NCBI GenBank assembly: GCA_029449245.1
Contig: JANATF010000020.1
Span: 124,001 to 188,000, forward strand
Source of the DNA: Mortierella alpina
Taxonomy: Eukaryota; Mortierellomycota; Mortierellomycetes; Mortierellales; Mortierellaceae
Direction of reading: 5' to 3'
DNA length: 64,000 nt
The position numbers and the translations under genes are program-made. The notes under the pieces are model-generated. The model made no database searches, had not been told where the DNA came from, and saw nothing but the letters and a program-made list of their open reading frames with translations. Each line of letters opens with the position of its first letter. The stretch's first letter is position 1. Below, in pieces: positions 1-10,670 of this stretch.

Positions 1-347
1 AGGCAAAGGTTGCCTGGCAAACAGTCACGCGCTGGCACCATTGCAAATCGCCGGCATATTTTTTTGTTCTTCCTTGACACTGTCCTTCGTTTTGACTCTC
101 TTTTCCCTTCTCCCTCTCCTTGACCCTCCGCCCTTCGTCCTCCTCGTCTGTCTTCCCTTACCGTCTCTCTCTTCTCCTCTCTCTTCTCCTCTCTCTTCTT
201 CTCTCTCTTCTTCTTCTTCTTCTGCTTCTTCTTCTCTCCATCACCGCCTGCTGCCACTCCTTACAAGGCCCCATTCACACTGCTCGCATAGCCCTCGCAT
301 CCATTGACTTCGCCACCCTCCTTCCACCCCCCAGTAGGCCTCGCCTC
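1..347 (+). other. 5' flank of the PROPPIN gene
   Basis: No convincing coding exon was found. The stretch is strongly pyrimidine-rich, with CTCTCTTCTCCT-type repeats around 165-240, like the CT-rich leaders in front of other genes in this window. It most likely holds the core promoter and 5' UTR of the gene starting at 348. Confidence 0.4.
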
Positions 348-2393
348 ATGAACCTGTCGAAGCCATCGCCCTACTCCGCATCCGACGCGCCGGGGCTTCT
401 TTACGCGTCCTTCAACCAAGGTTCGTTCCCCGCACCCAGCGAAAGCGCATTGGAGGCGAGCAAACCTGCAAACGCTTAGACTCTACCCATCCCAACCTTC
501 CACCCACCCTTCCACAGCCCAACGATGCACAACCACCACCACCGCGGGTCACTGAACCAGCAATCTCTTTCCTTTAGACTTTGGCTGTTTCTCATGCGGA
601 CTTGATTCGGGCTTTCGAATATACAACTGCGACCCGTTGAAGGAAAAAATGCGCAAAGGTAAAAACAAAAAGACAAAAAGAAGAGACTAGCGACGAAGCG
701 CGCTGACGACTCTGTAACCACTGCAACGGTCTTGAGAGGAATGTGCCATCGCTGCCTTCATGGCCGACAGAGACTGAACCATACTATCACTTTTCTCCTT
801 TTTCTTAACCTTCCGCTTTCAGAGTTTGAAGATGGCGGAATCTGCATGGTGGAGATGCTGTTTCGTTGCAACTACCTCGCCCTTGTCGGTGGTGGCAAAA
901 ATCCAAAGTACCCACCCAACAAAGTCATTATCTGGGATGACGAGCGGGAGAGAGGCGTGATCGAGCTAGAGTTCAGGAGTGAGGTGAAGGCTGTCAGGCT
1001 GCGTAGAGACAAGTAAGGCTCATGGGCATTTCATCTTTTGGAGACTTGTCGACTGCCACCGGATGCATGAAACGACGACTGACCCGATACCATTCGTGTG
1101 TGGCTGTCCTTATTCAGATTCGTAGTCGTTCTTGCAAACAAGGTCATCGTCTACACCTTTAGCATGATGCCGACAAAACTACACGTCTTTGAGACGGTCG
1201 ACAATGACAGAGGTACTGTAGGATTTCTCGGATATTCAGCTGCGGGCGGGGTGCATTGGCACTGCAATGGGTACCCCTTGTTCAAAACGCCCTTGGCCAT
1301 TGTGACTGATGCCGCAGCGCCCACCTTTTTGATCGCTTGACATAGGTCTAGTGGCGTTGTCATGGTCGGACAAGCACGCGATCCTCATATTTCCAGGAAG
1401 ACAAAGCGGACACATTCAAATCGTGGATCTCAACAGTGTTGTTCCGACCACCGCCGTCTCCTCTGCAGCGCCCTCCTCATCTTTCCAGGCCAGCTCGCTC
1501 TCTGGAACACCTAATCAGCCCAAATACCCCATGGCCAGCACCAAGCCAACTGCTAACATCTCCATCATCCCAGCCCACACCAGCTCTCTGTTTTGTCTTG
1601 TGACCAACGTCGATGGAACGAAATGCGCCTCTGCGTCGGACAAAGGCACACTTATTCGGGTGTTTGATACTGGATCGAGTAAACTGTTGCATGAATTCAG
1701 GAGAGGCGTTGACAAGGCAGAAATCTACAGCATTGCCTTCAATAGCGACTCTACAAGGATCTGTGCAGGATCAGACAAGGGTACTGTCCATATATTCAAT
1801 CTCGATGGCGCCTCGGGATCAAGGGTTTATCAGTCCGGCATGGGATCGCCTTCAAGCGGACCACAGTACGGCGAGGTCTTACAGCCGCACCATGCCTCGC
1901 ACATGTCATCCGGCAATCGACAATCCAGGTATAGTCAGAATATGTTGACTGGTGAAGGGACAAGGTTTCAGCTCGACCCAGCGTGAGACGAGGACGTCGC
2001 AGACGTGCTAAATGCCATCGGTCTCTGTCTCCATATGATAGCTTGGCATTCATGAAGGACCTGCTGCCAAAGTACTTTTCATCCGCCTGGTCATTTGCCC
2101 AGTTCAAGGTCGCTGCAGACTGTAGATGTATCTGTGCCTTTGGTGGCGAGAAAAACACTGTTATCGGTAAGACAAAACCTATCTCATTCAGGCATGCATT
2201 GCGCTCCCACTATTTCACATCTTGTCAGGGCAGTTGTTGACCCATCAATTGCGTTTTTATGGTCTGCGTGTAACCATACTTAGTGATCTGTGCCGATGGA
2301 AGCTTTTACCGGTTCATGTTTGACCCACAAAAAGGAGGCGAGTGTGTACGGGAGAGCTACAGCAAGTTCTTGAAGGACGGCGACAATGACTAG
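348..2393 (+). CDS. PROPPIN, WD-repeat PI3P-binding protein (WIPI3/WIPI4, Hsv2-like)
   Basis: Seven exons (348-420, 578-658, 823-1012, 1118-1212, 1346-1982, 2042-2166, 2284-2393) give 436 residues with every junction in phase. PROPPINs are seven-bladed beta-propellers that bind PI3P and PI(3,5)P2 and act in autophagy or vacuole membrane dynamics. Visible signatures are [18 protein letters not shown] early on, the lipid-binding FRRG motif at about residue 264 followed by [20 protein letters not shown], and the terminal blade with [12 protein letters not shown] and [14 protein letters not shown]. The FRRG context resembles WIPI3/WIPI4 and Hsv2 more than Atg18/WIPI2. Blades 4-5 are interrupted by a Ser/Ala/Pro-rich insert, and a Gly/Ser/Gln-rich insert lies before LLPKYF. 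AATAAA occurs near 2551. Its last two exons are duplicated in inverted orientation at the far end of the window. The exact paralogue (Hsv2 versus Atg21) is uncertain. Confidence 0.88.
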
Positions 2394-2661
2394 GATGTGG
2401 AACGGGAAACAAAATGTCGATATCCCGAGTCTCCAGACAGGCATGCCTCTGGATTAGAGGTATTTTTTTTTACCATGCGAAAACGAAGCTACGAAGAGAG
2501 AAACAAAACTGACAGCGCTTCGCTCCTCTATTTTGTAGTAGATCATGAAAAATAAAGTACAGGATGTATACAACTCGCGTTCACCTTTTATCATACCCCA
2601 CACGGACTTTTGACCTCATCTTGGCCAACATCTCTGCCCGGACATCCTCCAACGATTCGCG
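2114..2661 (+). repeat. Left arm of an inverted segmental duplication
   Basis: This segment holds PROPPIN exon 6 (part), its last intron, exon 7, the 3' intergenic sequence and the last codons of the convergent coiled-coil gene. It reappears as its reverse complement at about 63460-64000. Coding, intronic and intergenic bases are all conserved, with scattered substitutions and small indels, so this is a DNA-level duplication and not just protein homology. The inner edge of similarity falls near 2661, inside the coiled-coil gene's 3' exon. The outer edge cannot be seen because the right arm runs off the window. Confidence 0.9.
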
Positions 2662-5494
2662 GTAGACCGATACGCACTGGGCCTTGATCCTTTCAATCTC
2701 TCTCTGATGCTCATCGCGCAACTCCCCGAAGTATTTCACGGGATCGGGCCTTGGGCCGGTCGCACAATTCAACAAAGAGCCGCCTCGGCAATCAGTATGC
2801 GATGGCTGTCGAGAATGCGACGCAACAATAGTCTTCCCACTACTGGCGCTGCTGTCACTGTACCGTTTCCTCTGTTGACGCCGGTCTATGAACAGATCTT
2901 GCCCCTGTCCTGCGAAGGTACAATGGAGATCTGGAAATCTGCATCCATGATCGTGACTAGACCATGGCTCAATGAGTGCTGTCATGATATGCTGCAGCAG
3001 AGCCAAGCATTGCTGACCGAGCGGCGTCTTGCATGCATGAGAACCCAGTCCTCGTCTAACCCCTCTACCGTCATCAGCATCAGCATCAGCATCGGCATCG
3101 GCATCGGAATCGGCATCGATACTTGCAGTGACTCTGGCAGCCATAGTGCCAATTTTTGAACAGCCCATGGTTGCTTTCGATACGCCCAACTGACCCTGTC
3201 TCTGTCCCTGTCCGTGCACGGTATCCCATAGAGAATCCGTCCCTCGTTTTGGTAATGATGGCTTCTCCCGGGTTGTCAGGGTGTCTTGTGCGTGCAGCGA
3301 CACTCCAATGCGCAAACTCGGCCCCAGTTCTCGATCCCAAAACCTACTGAGTGCGCCAGCATCATCCTTCGAATCTTGCTCGATCCCAAGGATTGTTTCT
3401 TGCATGGTCTGGATCCTTGCTTGGAGTTCCATGTTTTCCGATTGCACGCTCTGCAGCTCCTTGAAAATGGTGGCCAGTCGTTTACCCTCATCCAGACGCT
3501 GCTTTCGCATGACCTGATCAAAAAGTCGTTTCGTACGATGCTATTGGAAGTGAGGACGCGACAGAGAGAGGTTCAGTAATGGCTGTATGTGTTGTGAGAA
3601 GAATGATCCAAGGAAAGCTCCGCCTCCCGAAGATTGATTGACTACCTTGGTATCCAGGACGGAGCGGTCATGCTCTTCCCTCATCTGGAGAAGCTTGGCG
3701 TCATACTCCTTGATCAGGCGGTCTACAGAATACATTTACAAGCTGTCGTTAGACGGCATGCAGCTCAAGTGGCTCTTTTTCTCCTCCATGTGCTCCATCT
3801 AGGTGATTCAAGGCATAGTTACCGCATCTCTGGTCGCTCTCTTGCAGGCTGGATTCAATATCCATGTTAGCGGCACTCAAGTCTGCAACCTGTTGTTCTA
3901 GTCGCGTAATGATGGTCAACAACTCCTGTTCCTGGATGCGATCCTGGCTGTCCCGATTACGCTTCTCACGCACCGCATGCTCCACATCCAACATTGGATA
4001 CGCAGAATGACGACGCCCGTTGTTTTCTTGCCCGTCCGTCAGTATGTAACCGTCATGATCTTGTAGCAGACTTTGACCCTGCTCTCGAGGATGCTCCTTC
4101 AGTGTCGTCGTGTGATGTGGACGCGATCCTTCCTTGTAAGCACCGCGGGATGATGCCAAGTAAGACGACTGAATGGTACCCATACATTTCCTATGGTTGT
4201 TGCGACCTGGGGAGTACTTCTCCAGACGGCCCCTGCACACTCGATATACCTCGCGATCCTCTGACTCTTGAGTTTCTGCAGGTCGTAGGGCTCTCGGCGT
4301 TGCACCACGATGAAGAAAAGCATGCTGGCGCTGTGCAATTCCTTTCTCTTCTGAATTGAGGTCCGACACCCAAGATCCTCCTGGAGTGTTGTCGGTCAGG
4401 GTCATGGTACGGGCATCCTCGGGTCGGGGGAAGAGGCTGTACCGTGATTGCGGCGGCGGCATAAGAGTGCTCAGGTCCTTGCGCGACTGCAATTGCATAA
4501 TGTCATCGTGTACCATACGTTGCGTGTGGTGTTGGTCAAGATCGGAAGAGGAGAGTGTGCGACCGTCATTATGCACCGCTGGCTCGTCCTCCTGCTGACG
4601 CCAGTAAAGCGCCATCTCTTGCTGGCCTAGTTCCGGAAAGGGCGGGGTAGTGGTGCTATTGAACCCTTGAGCGGATCCATGACTCTGTTGACCCGCTGCT
4701 ACGCCTCTGGTTGGATCAACGTTATAGCTATCGAGGCGAATATCGATCAAAGGTGAGGATAGTGAAGAGTGCGCTGAAGAGAAGGAGATACTGGACCCAT
4801 CGCTGCTGCCAATGGTGTGTTGAGAATGTGTGTGGGCTCGTGTCCAGTGACTAGTCAGACGTGGGTGGGAACTGTCATTATTGTCTGGAGGGGGGTATTG
4901 CTGAAAGTGTGTCTGATGGGCGTTCGCAATGACAGCTTCTGCTGCTGACCGAAGATAGGAGACCGAGGTGGTCAAAGTCGAGGACGACGAGTCGGATCTT
5001 ACTCGTGCTGATAGAGGTGCAGAGGAGGTTGATGGGTGTACAGGAGCCGGTATACTGTCTTGCGGCTGGATATGTTGACTGTTTGCTGGGTGATGAGGGA
5101 GCGGCATAGAGCCGTAGTTGAGCAGGGTGTTGTCGCATTGCTGGTGAGTATATGGGGATCTGCTGCTCGTTGTTGACCTTATCGGTGCCAAAGTCGCGCT
5201 ATGCGCTTGCTGGAGACGAGTGGTTGTGGGATGGGCTATTTTGCGCGGTGTTAATTGCGCGGTGCTCTCTGATAGCAGTGGATGTCGTCGTGTTCTTGTT
5301 CGTCCTCCAGTGGTTGATTCGGCTGAGTGTTGCCCGGTTGCTGAGATGGAAGCAAGGTGGTCCCTCCGCAGGTCTCTTGTACTCTGCCGTCGTAGGGTGG
5401 GCTCAGTATCGCGAAGGTACGTTGGACGCGTTATATTTGGGAGAGAATGAGGAGCTGGCCGTTCCACAATGACTAAGGATGTCGTCGCGTCCAT
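2581..5494 (-). CDS. Large disordered protein with C-terminal coiled coil, unknown function
   Basis: Three exons (5494-3823, 3722-3646, 3540-2581) join in phase to give 902 residues. The ATG at 5494 opens the long first frame. The first about 500 residues are Ser/Thr/His/Gln-rich and probably disordered. From about residue 510 to 680 heptad-like sequence predicts coiled coil (RIQEQELLTIITRLEQQVAD, then LIKEYDAKLLQMREEHDRSV, then KRLATIFKELQSVQSENMEL). An Asp/Ala run (SDADADADADADADDG) from a trinucleotide tract lies around 3070-3120, and a second helical stretch (EHQREIERIKAQCVSVYRES) precedes a basic tail. I do not recognise the family. A centrosomal or cytoskeletal scaffold would fit, but that is a guess. 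The 3' end is convergent with the PROPPIN gene, only 187 bp away, and its last codons are part of the inverted duplication. Confidence 0.75.
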
Positions 5495-6225
5495 GCCACG
5501 GAATCAGCTCACTCGGCATGAGAGGGCAGGAAGGAGGGATTGAGCGAACGAGTGAATGAATGAATGCGGGTGTAGAGTGAGCGACGAGGGAGCACGAAGA
5601 GCAAAGGGAGGAAGTAAGGAAGCGAGGAAGCAAGGAAGCAAGGAAGCAAGGAAGCAAGGAAGCAGGCAGAGAAGAATGACGCGCAGGAGACGACAAAGCC
5701 CGCCTTCTTGGCTTCGTGCGCGCTTGCCTCCTGCCGACAACACACAACACCCTCTGTTCATATCGCGCGCCTGTTGCCCCCTTTTCGCTGCCCGACAAGC
5801 AAGGAGAGAGCGACCAATGGTTGTGCGCACATTCTCTCTGCACGGACTCACGCCGCGACTGGCCTAGGCAGGCAGGCAAGGACGCTTGTGCGTCGTGTGC
5901 GATGGACTGTGCCAGAGCCACGTTGTCTGCGCCACGCAGCCCCTGCACCGCTCAGGACCCCGATTACGTACTCTCCTGTCGGGGCCTTGATTAGCCTTGG
6001 CCAAAGAGCCTTGGGGCCTCTCTGAGACCGAAAAAAACAAAAAAAAATATCTGCGATCGAAACGAAAGGTGACGGACTCTCTCGCTATCGCTCTCCTTCG
6101 GTCTCTCTTCCGATATCGCCTTCCGTGGCTTCACTTCACCATTGTCTGCCCTTCTCTCTCTCTTCTCCCTCCCGCTCAATTGCTCCTTCTTCTTGCGCTG
6201 CGTATCCCTCTGCAGGCTGTCAGCC
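5495..6225. other. Divergent intergenic region (coiled-coil gene / Thr-rich membrane gene)
   Basis: It separates two divergently transcribed genes and must hold both promoters. No exon was supported. It contains a tandem array of the octamer GGAAGCAA (5611-5666) and a CT-rich stretch at 6065-6215 just before the downstream ATG. Confidence 0.45.
5611..5666 (+). repeat. Tandem octamer array (GGAAGCAA)n
   Basis: About six to seven units of GGAAGCAA, the outermost slightly degenerate (GGAAGTAA, GGAAGCGA, GGAAGCAG). It lies 117-172 bp upstream of the coiled-coil gene's start, probably in its leader or promoter. Confidence 0.85.
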
Positions 6226-7851
6226 ATGGATCCGCGCGACCCCTCCAGCAGCCAGACCGTCGTCTCGGACTCGGCTGTAACCTCGACTGCCGAGCACTCC
6301 ACAACAACACCCCCGCCTGAAACCACTACCACCGACGCCATTACCACTACCACGACCACCACAACCACAACCACAACAACCACAACAACAACAACAACAG
6401 ATATTGAGACAACCACCCCATCTAGCAGTCCTACTATCCCGCCCAGCTCAACGACTAGACACACAAGAACTCGCAGCAGCTTCACCTTCATACCCCCAAC
6501 GACCTCCGTCCCAGCAACAGACACCTTCACCGCCAGCTCCACCTATCCCACTGGCCCCACGCTCTCGCCAACAGAGACTCCCTCGGATGACTCTGGAGCC
6601 TCCATTTCCACAGGAGGCATCGTTGGCATTGCCGTGGCAGCGGTCGTGGCTCTCGCCGCACTGGGGCTTCTTGCCTTTGCAGCGATCCGTCGACGCCATC
6701 GTCGAAGCGACCCCCGCGGTAGCGTGATTTTCAATCCTCTCCCCCCAGCCATGATGGAGTCCCGTCCCCAACACTCTGGCAACAGACCCGGAGCCGGTGG
6801 TGGTGGTGGCGGCGGCGTAGGAGGAGTGCCCGAGTTGAGTGGAATGTCTCGTCAGAATCAACTCGTTGGCGGAGCAGTGAGTGCAAGCACCTCCAATGAC
6901 CTATTGGGCACCCACTCGGGTCTGGACGCCAGTGGGTATTCATCCAGCGACTATGCGTATGGTGGCCACCAAGCTATGGATCATGGAGCCGCAAGAATGT
7001 ACGGCAATTGGGACGAGGCCGACATGGGATGGCAGCAACAGCAACAGTATTATCAACATGCGCCTGCTGTGAATCAAAGGATCAGCTACATGCCGCCGTC
7101 CGAACCAGATGCTTCCCAGGCTGGAGACCGTTACGACTCTGAATATGCGGCTCGACGCGAAGAAGAGGCTGCTGCTGCTGCTGCTGGTTACGCTCATTAC
7201 CAGCCGTATCCTCAACAGCATTATTATGATCAACAACAAGAACAACAGCACCAGGCTGCAGCGGATGCGGGATACTACGACAACCAAGGCAATTATTCTG
7301 GGATGCATGACGGGTACTATTACGAGCAACCCTATGCCACCGCTGAGGATCAGGATCGCTATCTTCAAAGCCTGAGACAGGGCTATGAGCCGGGAGGAGG
7401 GGCAGGAGCCGCTGCAGCCGGTGTCATGGATCCTCGCCAGCAACATTATCCTGGCTATGGGCCTGAGGCACACACCGATCTGGCGGGTGGTGCCGGAGAG
7501 AATTACCGCTATGACGAGAACGATGTTCCGTATGCCAAGGACGAGGCATGGTCCACCCCACCACCACAGCACGCATTGACAGCGTCGAGCTCACATACTG
7601 CCTCTCAAGCCAATGCTGCTGCTTCTGGCGCCGCCAGGCCCCTGACTGAGACTGGGGCTGTAGAACGCGATGCCGTGGAAGATGCCACTGCTGGTGCTGC
7701 GCAGCGATCCAGTCTCCAGTCCTCTGCTTCGACGTCGAGCCCGCAGATGAGGAGGAGCCATTCGCCGCAGCTGATCCCGTCGCCAAGAAGGGCACCTCAG
7801 GTCCTTCGCTCCGATCGTGCGTTGGGAACGGACGATTCGGCTTTGCCGTAG
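6226..7851 (+). CDS. Single-pass membrane protein, Thr-rich ectodomain and Gln/Ala/Tyr-rich cytosolic tail
   Basis: One exon, 541 residues, from the ATG at 6226. Residues 1-125 are Ser/Thr-rich with a long threonine run encoded by ACN repeats (6348-6402), typical of O-mannosylated fungal surface sensors. One membrane span (GGIVGIAVAAVVALAALGLL) lies at about residues 130-153, followed directly by the stop-transfer cluster RRRHRR. The remaining about 385 residues are low-complexity with Gly, Gln, Ala and Tyr runs. The layout resembles Mid2/Wtx-type or Axl2-like sensors, but no conserved ectodomain is visible. No cleavable signal peptide follows this ATG, so either the membrane span acts as signal-anchor or a short upstream exon has been missed. 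Confidence 0.75.
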   Translation: MDPRDPSSSQTVVSDSAVTSTAEHSTTTPPPETTTTDAITTTTTTTTTTTTTTTTTTTDIETTTPSSSPTIPPSSTTRHTRTRSSFTFIPPTTSVPATDTFTASSTYPTGPTLSPTETPSDDSGASISTGGIVGIAVAAVVALAALGLLAFAAIRRRHRRSDPRGSVIFNPLPPAMMESRPQHSGNRPGAGGGGGGGVGGVPELSGMSRQNQLVGGAVSASTSNDLLGTHSGLDASGYSSSDYAYGGHQAMDHGAARMYGNWDEADMGWQQQQQYYQHAPAVNQRISYMPPSEPDASQAGDRYDSEYAARREEEAAAAAAGYAHYQPYPQQHYYDQQQEQQHQAAADAGYYDNQGNYSGMHDGYYYEQPYATAEDQDRYLQSLRQGYEPGGGAGAAAAGVMDPRQQHYPGYGPEAHTDLAGGAGENYRYDENDVPYAKDEAWSTPPPQHALTASSSHTASQANAAASGAARPLTETGAVERDAVEDATAGAAQRSSLQSSASTSSPQMRRSHSPQLIPSPRRAPQVLRSDRALGTDDSALP

Positions 7852-7992
7852 TTGTAAAAAGAGAGCGACCGACGCGCTTGTACGCGTAGATTTTTTTTAT
7901 TATAGTACACAGCTCATTTGACTAATAGATTCGACGTTTTGTTTTTCACTTCCACCTCACACACGTTTTTTTTTTTGGATTGATTCTTGTCC

Positions 7993-8358
7993 ATGAATGA
8001 TTTGACCGACAGCGAGATCGCCATGGCCCTCCGCCAAAGGTCATTGCTGTTCTGGATTGCCGCCTCGCAGCAACACCTGGCCGCCAAGGTTGTCATTCCA
8101 AACAGGTAAAAAAAAAAACTGTCCACGTCCCATCCATCGACATCCGACTCTGTACAGACAAGTTGTGTTTTTTTCTTCTTCCATGCTGACGAGCGATTTC
8201 GAAATTCGTTTTCTAGCAAACCCGTGCAAGGGACATTTATTGCTACGGATGCACAGGAACGACGCATACGCATCGATGCATTGCAGACACCTCTCGGTAC
8301 CTACAACCAAGTCGTCCTGCGCGGCAGCGACGTCGATGCTCTAGAGTTCTCGCTTTGA
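7993..8358 (+). CDS. GEMIN7: Gemin7-like Sm-fold protein of the SMN complex
   Basis: Two short exons (7993-8105 and 8217-8358) with a GTAAAA donor and TTTTCTAG acceptor give 84 residues in phase. Gemin7 is an Sm-like protein that pairs with Gemin6 in the SMN complex, which loads Sm rings on spliceosomal snRNAs. The C-terminal half carries the family pattern: GTFIATDAQERRIRIDALQT, then PLGTYNQVVLRGSDVDALEF, matching the animal Gemin7 order of a strand with A-x-D, the LQTPxG turn, and LRxSDV near the C-terminus. The N-terminal helix (LRQRSLLFWIAASQQHLAAK) also fits. It starts 142 bp after the stop of the upstream membrane-protein gene. Assignment rests on motif recognition only, but the combination is specific. 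Confidence 0.75.
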
Positions 8359-8657
8359 CAGAACCCCCACACACGAATGCCGGCCATTCCTTGAAAACGC
8401 AACCTCTTGCAAGCAAAACAAGAGAAAAGTCCATCTAGCGACCATTGGATGTGATAGGGAAAGCTGGGACATCAGCCATGTTCATGCACGGCTACGTGGA
8501 AAATAGGACCTCGATCTTAGTGCAAAAGCGGAACACACACACTGCAGTCCAGAGTCGTGTGGCTTTCTTGCTTCTCTACTGCAGAGTAGTTGAAGGAAGC
8601 TACATGGAAAAACAGTCGGTCATTTGCGTCTGCACAGCTTCCTTCCAAACCACAAAG

Positions 8658-8701
<44 letters not shown>

Positions 8702-9420
8702 CCTTTTCTTGCTTCCTGCGTTTGTGGAGAACAACAAAAAAGCACACCTTTGTTCAGGAACAATTCGGCCCAAGAATAAAACGTTGTGTGGAAATAGAAA
8801 GAAAAAGCAATGCCTCCCAACCTTGATGAGGGGTGCAAAGTGACATGGAGGAGGGAGGGGGACGAGTGTAGTCAGAGACCCGGAACAAAAAAAGTGTGGT
8901 AGATAACGTTCCTGAACAGCCAAGGCATCGTTGGTATGGATGGTGGGTCTGCATGACGGCAATTGACTTCGCCTTCAGGGCAGAATACATTTTTTTTTCT
9001 AGTGTGCTAGTGTGATGCATGCATGGGTCACGAACCCCTCCTCCAGGTCCCAGATCCCGTATCCACAATGCTGCATTGGATAGACTAGGTCTCTATTGCC
9101 CGTCGAAACTGAGAGAGGAGGATGGGTGGGGCAAATGGTATCACTATTTCTCTCTTTCTCTCATTTCGACCATTTGCCCATGAACAAAAAAGTCGGGGTT
9201 CAGGGTGGAATAAAAACCATGAATAAAGAATGTTCATCATGGTTCATGGTTCATGGCTCATGGTTCCTGTTGTGAACTTTTGGGGAAGGTGATTGTGTGG
9301 TTTTTTTTTTCTGTGCTGCTTTGAGGGACGGAGGGGGGATATGCAGAGGCAAAGAAAAACGCGCACATTGATGATGCGCAAGGGAATGTCCCTTTGTCTC
9401 ATAAAGAACCCATATGTGGT
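8359..9420. other. Convergent intergenic region with simple repeats
   Basis: It lies between the 3' ends of the Gemin7-like gene (+) and the small unknown gene (-). No coding exon was supported. It contains a C8(CT)n tract at about 8660-8705 and a short tandem built on TTCATGG at 9228-9265. Confidence 0.5.
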
Positions 9421-10023
9421 TTATCGCTGATTGATCAGGTTCCTGGTTTGTTGGTCTTGAATTAGAAGGTGTTTGACGTGATCCGTACAACACGCACGAC
9501 CTGGTCCACGGATACGAGGGTGCTCAGTCTGATACGCTTCAAGAAGGTCAGCTGCAGCAAACAGAGGAGAGAGCGGGTGTGTGAGTGTGTGTGTGGCAGT
9601 GTGTGTGTGTGTGAGAGAGGAGAGAGACAGAGAGAGAGAGAGAGAGGGAGCAAGGGTGGTTGTGTAAAACCAGGTTTGTTCAACTTGACAAGAATGACAT
9701 ACTGTTTGCTATCGTAGCTGGCAGCGCGAATAAGTGTTTGTTTTTTTTATCGCTTGCAGCCCATACTGAGACCAAACCCTGCACGGACGGATTTTCCGCC
9801 CAAGCGCGTGCGTAGCTGCTGTCGACGATGGTAGAGCTCATTGAAACGCGCTCGTGTGTACTCTTGCGCACGTCTCTCTGCTTGGTCTCACAAATAATCA
9901 ACAAAAAAGAGCACATTGGCACGTTTATGTAAGGCTGTTGAGGATGTTACTCTTGCTAGCCCTGACACAACAGCTGCAAGAACAAACCTTAGGGTGGTTG
10001 TTCACTGCAAGAACAGCCATCAT
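9421..10023 (-). CDS. Small three-exon gene, unknown function (107 aa)
   Basis: Exons 10023-9951, 9886-9767 and 9551-9421 join in phase (73+120+131 nt, 108 codons with stop), using donors GTAACA and GTATGG and acceptors TTGTGAG and TTGCTGCAG. The product is basic. A predicted helix (QAERRAQEYTRARFNELYHR) leads to RRQQLRTRLGGKSVRAGFGL, and the last exon gives TDLLEAYQTEHPRIRGPGRA and a hydrophilic tail. I do not recognise it; a small RNA- or ribosome-associated protein would fit the charge pattern. Exons 2 and 3 are more convincing than exon 1, whose start could lie elsewhere. Introns 2 and 3 flank GT/GA microsatellite DNA at about 9590-9650. It lies 239 bp downstream of the RRM gene on the same strand. 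Confidence 0.45.
9588..9652. repeat. GT and GA dinucleotide microsatellite
   Basis: Mixed (GT)n followed by (GA)n, inside the second intron of the small minus-strand gene. Length-variable simple sequence. Confidence 0.85.
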
Positions 10024-10262
10024 GATGAGGGAAGGCAGGGGAGGAGGAGGAGGAGGAGAGGGGGGTGGGGGGTGAGGTGAGGGAATCAGCTCCTCAGTCG
10101 TCCCTGGCTTTCCTCCCTCTCGCTCGCTCTCGCTCTCTTTTTTTTGTCTTGTATGTCGTGCACAATGACCTGCAGACGCATGCACACTGACAGATTTGAT
10201 GTTCACTGTACAAAAGATGTCAAGGCTTGACATATATATATTTCTTATAAATTACTAATAAG

Positions 10263-10670
10263 CTACTGAGCGGTCTGGATGGGTCTCTGTGCCTCAAAGA
10301 CATGCTTATTTCGAAGCTCGTTTTCCCACTTGTATGAGGGACTCATGGCAGCAGGAGGAGACAATCGTTGATGGTCGCCGTATTCGTCTTCTGGGCATCG
10401 ATCTTCGTCGTGGGAATATGCCCAGGACGAGGCTATATACACTCGGATCTTGTATCCATCCAAAGTCTGTGCGTTCATGTGCTGGACGGCCACCTGCGCC
10501 TGATCACCACTAGCGAACGTGAGGGTGGCGATCCCTCGGGAGAGACCGCTTTTCGGGTCCTTGGCAACGAAGAGATCCTCAATTTGGCCGTACACGCAAA
10601 AGATTCGGCATAGAGTGTCCTCGGTGGTGTATGGAGCAAGGTAGTTGACAAACACTCTACGGTCGGCCAT
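10263..10670 (-). CDS. Small single-RRM RNA-binding protein
   Basis: One exon, 135 residues, from the ATG at 10670. Residues 3-80 form one RNA-recognition motif: RNP2-like VFVNYL at residues 6-11, RNP1-like RGIATLTF in the third strand, and hydrophobic core residues between. The aromatic residue usual at RNP1 position 3 is replaced by alanine, which may weaken stacking on RNA. The tail is acidic, then Pro/Ser-containing, without RS or RGG repeats. Subfamily cannot be set; it resembles small cold-inducible, SR-adaptor or CBP20-like RRMs only in general form. A TATA-like element lies 225 bp upstream. Confidence 0.8.
   Translation of the reverse strand: MADRRVFVNYLAPYTTEDTLCRIFCVYGQIEDLFVAKDPKSGLSRGIATLTFASGDQAQVAVQHMNAQTLDGYKIRVYIASSWAYSHDEDRCPEDEYGDHQRLSPPAAMSPSYKWENELRNKHVFEAQRPIQTAQ

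Noticed and set aside
5991-6542. Valine-run protein on the minus strand
   Set aside because: Antisense of the threonine (ACN) repeat of the membrane-protein gene.
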